The notes under the pieces: generated by a model
Databases searched by the model: none
What the model saw: only the letters and a program-made list of their open reading frames with translations
What the model was told of the DNA's origin: nothing
Translations under genes and position numbers: made by a program
In this document: piece after piece, positions 61,652-64,000 of the stretch
Layout: the number at the start of each line of letters is the position of its first letter
Position numbering within the stretch: position 1 is the first letter of the stretch
DNA from: Arthrobacter woluwensis
GTDB lineage: Bacteria > Actinomycetota > Actinomycetes > Actinomycetales > Micrococcaceae
Assembly (NCBI RefSeq): GCF_900105345.1
Contig: NZ_FNSN01000003.1
Location: 1,054,001-1,118,000 of the forward strand
Length of the DNA: 64,000 nucleotides
Direction of reading: 5' to 3'

Positions 61652-61882
61652 TCATTCCGCCTGGGAGGATTCCTCCGCCAGCGCGGTCCGCCGCTTCTTC
61701 AGGGCCCACCAGGCTCCGAACACGAACACCTGGGTGACGAGCACCAGGACGATCACCCCGGGGATCCGGTTGCCGGCCAGGATCATGAACAGTCCCAGGA
61801 CGGCGGTCACGAGACCGAGCAGCGGGAAGAGCATGTACCCGAGCACGAAGAGGACGTCGGAGCGGGTCAGAAGGTGTTTCAT
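61652..61882 (-). CDS. Small two-helix membrane protein
   Basis: 76 aa. Helices DVLFVLGYMLFPLLGLVTAV with GLFMILAGN, and IPGVIVLVLVTQVFVFGAWW, then a charged tail KKRRTALAEESSQAE. The true ATG is 61880-61882 with AAAGG upstream; the longer frame is a shadow of folA. Same direction as thyA-folA, 32 bp after folA, so probably in that operon. Unrecognised. Confidence 0.7.
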   Translation of the reverse strand: MKHLLTRSDVLFVLGYMLFPLLGLVTAVLGLFMILAGNRIPGVIVLVLVTQVFVFGAWWALKKRRTALAEESSQAE

Positions 61883-61914
61883 GCAGGCCTTTTCAGAATG
61901 CGGGGAGGGGGCGC

Positions 61915-62490
61915 TCAGGCGCTTTCCCAGAGGGTGAAGCGGTAGCGGGTGCCGTTCGCGGAGGTCAGCCAGCGGTCGGTGCCGTCGTCCTCCGGGGCGG
62001 GCTCGACGGCGGTGCGCCGCCACGAATCCGGCAGTTCGGGCGCATGGGTGTCGCCGTCGGCGTCGGAGTCGATCAGGGTGATGACCGCGAAGTCGGCCTC
62101 CGGCAGGGACTGCCGGTAGATCTGCCCTCCGCCGATCACCCAGCGGAGCCCGTCCCCGGCCTCCGAGAAGGCCGCCTCCAGCGACGGCACGACGACGGCG
62201 CCCTCCGCCTCGGGCGTCCCCGCCCAGTCTTCGCGGCGGGTCACCACGATATTGGTGCGGCCCGGGAGGGGGCGGAACTTCGCGGGGAAGGACTCCCAGG
62301 TCCGGCGGCCCATGATCACGGGACGGCCGGTGGTCATCGAGCTGAAGTGCTTGAGGTCCTCCGGGACGTGCCACGGCATGGTCCCGGCGTTCCCGATCAC
62401 GCCGTTCGCGGTCTGCGCCCAGATCAGGCCGGTGCCCCGGAGTCCGGAACGGATGCGGTCCGCGAACGCCGTGGGCCCTTCGCCGCTCAT
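61915..62490 (-). CDS. folA: Dihydrofolate reductase
   Basis: 191 aa, NADPH-dependent enzyme renewing tetrahydrofolate. Motifs: [20 protein letters not shown] with the substrate-loop Trp-His, [25 protein letters not shown] nucleotide-binding region, [32 protein letters not shown] (GGG cofactor motif). The N-terminal ~22 residues are longer than usual; an internal start is possible. It overlaps thyA by 4 nt (ATGA), a classic coupled pair because thymidylate synthase produces its substrate. Confidence 0.95.
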   Translation of the reverse strand: MSGEGPTAFADRIRSGLRGTGLIWAQTANGVIGNAGTMPWHVPEDLKHFSSMTTGRPVIMGRRTWESFPAKFRPLPGRTNIVVTRREDWAGTPEAEGAVVVPSLEAAFSEAGDGLRWVIGGGQIYRQSLPEADFAVITLIDSDADGDTHAPELPDSWRRTAVEPAPEDDGTDRWLTSANGTRYRFTLWESA

Positions 62491-63290
62491 ACGGCCACCG
62501 GGGCCTTGATGCCCGGGTGGTGCTGGTAGTCGACCACTTCGAAGTCCTCGAACTCGTAGTCGAAAATGCTCTCCGGGACGCGCTTGATCTGGAGCGTCGG
62601 ATACGGCAGGGCTTCGCGGCTGAGCTGGAGTTCCACCTGCTCCACGTGGTTGTCGTAGACGTGGCAGTCGCCGCCGGTCCAGACGAAGTCGCCCACCTCG
62701 AGGCCGGCCTGCTGGGCGACCATGTGCGTCAGCAGGGCGTAGGAGGCGATGTTAAACGGCACCCCGAGGAACATGTCCGCGGAGCGCTGGTACAGCTGGC
62801 AGGACAGCTTCCCGTCGGCGACGTAGAACTGGAAGAACGCGTGGCACGGGGGCAGTGCCATGTTCGAGATCTCGGCGACGTTCCACGCGGAGACGATGTG
62901 GCGGCGTGAGTCCGGGTTCGACTTCAGGTTCGCCACCAGTTCGGCGATCTGGTCCACGTGGCTGCCGTCGGGGGTCGGCCACGAGCGCCACTGCACGCCG
63001 TAGACGGGGCCGAGTTCGCCGTCGTCGTCCGCCCATTCATCCCAGATGGTGACGCCGCGCTCCTGCAGCCAGCGCACGTTCGAGTCACCGCGCAGGAACC
63101 AGAGGAGCTCCAGGGCGAGGGACTTGAAGTGCACTCGCTTGGTCGTGATCAGGGGGAAACCCTCGGCGAGGTCGAAGCGGATCTGGCGCCCGAAGACGCT
63201 CCGCGTCCCCGTGCCCGTCCGGTCCGATTTGTGGGTGCCATGATCCATGACGTCACGCAGCAGGTCCTCATAAGGCGTGGGGATGCTCAT
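62487..63290 (-). CDS. thyA: Thymidylate synthase
   Basis: 267 aa, close to the 264-aa E. coli enzyme. Active-site Cys in [40 protein letters not shown] at the N-terminus; [40 protein letters not shown] with the dUMP-binding Asn-His region; C-terminal [13 protein letters not shown]. Makes dTMP from dUMP with methylene-THF. Translationally coupled to folA. Confidence 0.97.
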   Translation of the reverse strand: MSIPTPYEDLLRDVMDHGTHKSDRTGTGTRSVFGRQIRFDLAEGFPLITTKRVHFKSLALELLWFLRGDSNVRWLQERGVTIWDEWADDDGELGPVYGVQWRSWPTPDGSHVDQIAELVANLKSNPDSRRHIVSAWNVAEISNMALPPCHAFFQFYVADGKLSCQLYQRSADMFLGVPFNIASYALLTHMVAQQAGLEVGDFVWTGGDCHVYDNHVEQVELQLSREALPYPTLQIKRVPESIFDYEFEDFEVVDYQHHPGIKAPVAV

Positions 63291-63362
63291 GGATTCAGTC
63301 TAGCGGGCCAGGCGCCGGCGGCCGAGGGTCGTGACCACGCCTGTGGATCCCCCTTGACCACC

Positions 63363-63421
63363 GCGAGGGAACAGCTGACGCCCTCATCCGCGGCGGGAAG
63401 GGGCGTCAGCTGTTCCCTCGC
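63363..63421. repeat. Long perfect intergenic palindrome, type F
   Basis: Exact 21-nt arms (63363-63383 and 63401-63421; core GAGGGAACAGCTGACGCCC) around a 17-nt GC-rich loop. It lies 16 bp after the stop of the gene at the right edge and 72 bp before thyA. It can terminate the upstream gene. Confidence 0.92.
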
Positions 63422-63437
63422 GGGAAGGAGGGATGAA

Positions 63438-64000
63438 CTAGAGGGCGGCGGCCTCGAGGAGCGCTGCCACCTCGGCGGGGCCGAGCCCGCTGACCGGCTC
63501 CTCCGCGCCGTTCGCGGAGATCCCGGCGAAGCGCCATCCCTCGGCGTCACGCGTGACCTCGTAGTAGCTGTTGCGCTCCTGGGTGCTGACGGTGACGGTC
63601 GCCTGGCTGCCCGGGTTCTCGTCGGCGTGCTGGTGCAGGATCGACACGGCCGTCTGGGACGCGGTCAGCTCCTCCGGAAGAGGGGTGGCGAACCAGGTGC
63701 TCAGGATGCCCGGCTGGAACAGCATGCGCATGCCGTCGGCCTCCACCATCACGAGGCGCGACGACGCGCCCTCGCCCGCGCTGACCTGCAGCGTGATCCA
63801 GAGCCTGCCGCCTCCCAGCACCTGCGCGACGGCGGACGCCGCACCGCTGATGCCGAGGCCGTCCTCCTCGGGCTGCACGAAGCCGCGGGCGGCGAGCCCG
63901 GAGACGCCCACCTCGGAGAGCGTCGGGTCCGCGGCCCAGGTCCCGGCGTCGAGCGCTTCGACGGAGCGGTCGTGGCCCGGCCCCTCGAAGCTGCTCAGCA
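63438..64000 (-). CDS. Paralogue of the WXG100-cassette middle gene, 5' end outside the window
   Basis: The open frame runs to the window edge (about 187 codons inside) and includes residues upstream of the first GTG, reading GHDRSVEALDAGTWAADPTL and then SEVGVSGLAARGFVQPEEDG. It shares the order of elements with the 212-aa protein at 59915: 'xPx....G.S.LaARGf....e.g..isG.a.Av', then a beta strand block, then 'mrmLFQPg...tWfa.plP.el..' and a C-terminal strand pair. The C-terminal end 'GLGPAEVAALLEAAAL' differs. Unknown function; probably EspG-like or a related regulator/chaperone family by analogy only. Confidence 0.75.
   Translation of the reverse strand, partial: LSSFEGPGHDRSVEALDAGTWAADPTLSEVGVSGLAARGFVQPEEDGLGISGAASAVAQVLGGGRLWITLQVSAGEGASSRLVMVEADGMRMLFQPGILSTWFATPLPEELTASQTAVSILHQHADENPGSQATVTVSTQERNSYYEVTRDAEGWRFAGISANGAEEPVSGLGPAEVAALLEAAAL

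Overview
The window is high-GC chromosomal DNA of an actinobacterium, most likely a member of the Micrococcaceae (Arthrobacter-like). The evidence is a LexA-controlled imuA-imuB-dnaE2 mutasome, a ClpP pair with a ClgR/PopR-type regulator, twin-arginine and lipobox signals typical of Gram-positive actinobacteria, the hadA/hadB/murB gene order, a WXG100-type protein, and several genes that start 6-7 nt after a TANNNT box (leaderless transcripts). Genus assignment is inference. I see no rRNA, prophage, insertion sequence or CRISPR array.

Layout. 1-7.8 kb: an SOS repair unit on the minus strand (ImuA-like, ImuB, DnaE2, AlkA-like glycosylase) behind a LexA box. 8-9.8 kb: divergent MFS transporter and ChrB-like gene around a shared palindrome. 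9.9-12.5 kb: cbs-metB sulfur amino-acid operon. 12.8-15.6 kb: VOC protein, then two overlapping clpP genes (the second lacks the catalytic serine) and a convergent PopR-like repressor ending in an ssrA-like tail, followed by a truncated gene remnant. 15.7-24.4 kb: polysaccharide deacetylase lipoprotein, Tat-exported phospholipase C with a PHO box, CtpE-type ATPase, 2-hydroxyacid dehydrogenase, and a Tat-like exported protein. 24.5-27.8 kb: DeoR/LacI hybrid repressor and divergent DUF2264 enzyme. 27.8-31.2 kb: YgiB-like / YgiC-like ATP-grasp / amino-acid permease operon. 31.4-34.8 kb: KdpDE-like two-component system, GNAT, MOSC protein. 35-38.3 kb: DEAD-box helicase with a long AT-richer leader, a LysM protein, tRNA-Thr and tRNA-Met. 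38.4-47.7 kb: DUF5107 protein, DUF4190-like membrane protein, and an oligopeptide ABC operon whose binding-protein gene carries an in-frame TAG. 47.7-54.8 kb: truncated haemoglobin, Na+/H+ antiporter, aldo/keto reductase, CitE-like lyase, hadA-hadB-murB. 54.9-59.3 kb: winged-helix protein, DUF3060 lipoprotein, class V aminotransferase, asd. 59.5-64 kb: a three-gene WXG100-protein cassette, small membrane gene, folA-thyA, and a partial paralogue of the cassette's middle gene at the right edge.

The most unusual feature is a set of long, nearly perfect intergenic palindromes (arms of about 10-29 bp, total 60-80 bp). They fall into families: three copies of one family bracket two consecutive genes, two copies of another bracket the haemoglobin gene, two copies of a third lie 12.7 kb apart, and there are single copies of three more. 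They are too long and too repeated to be only ordinary terminators, and I know of no name for them. Other points for follow-up are the ClpP/pseudo-ClpP/PopR module with shared operators, the WXG100 cassette, the TAG-interrupted binding protein, and 15-bp in-frame tandem repeats in three separate genes.
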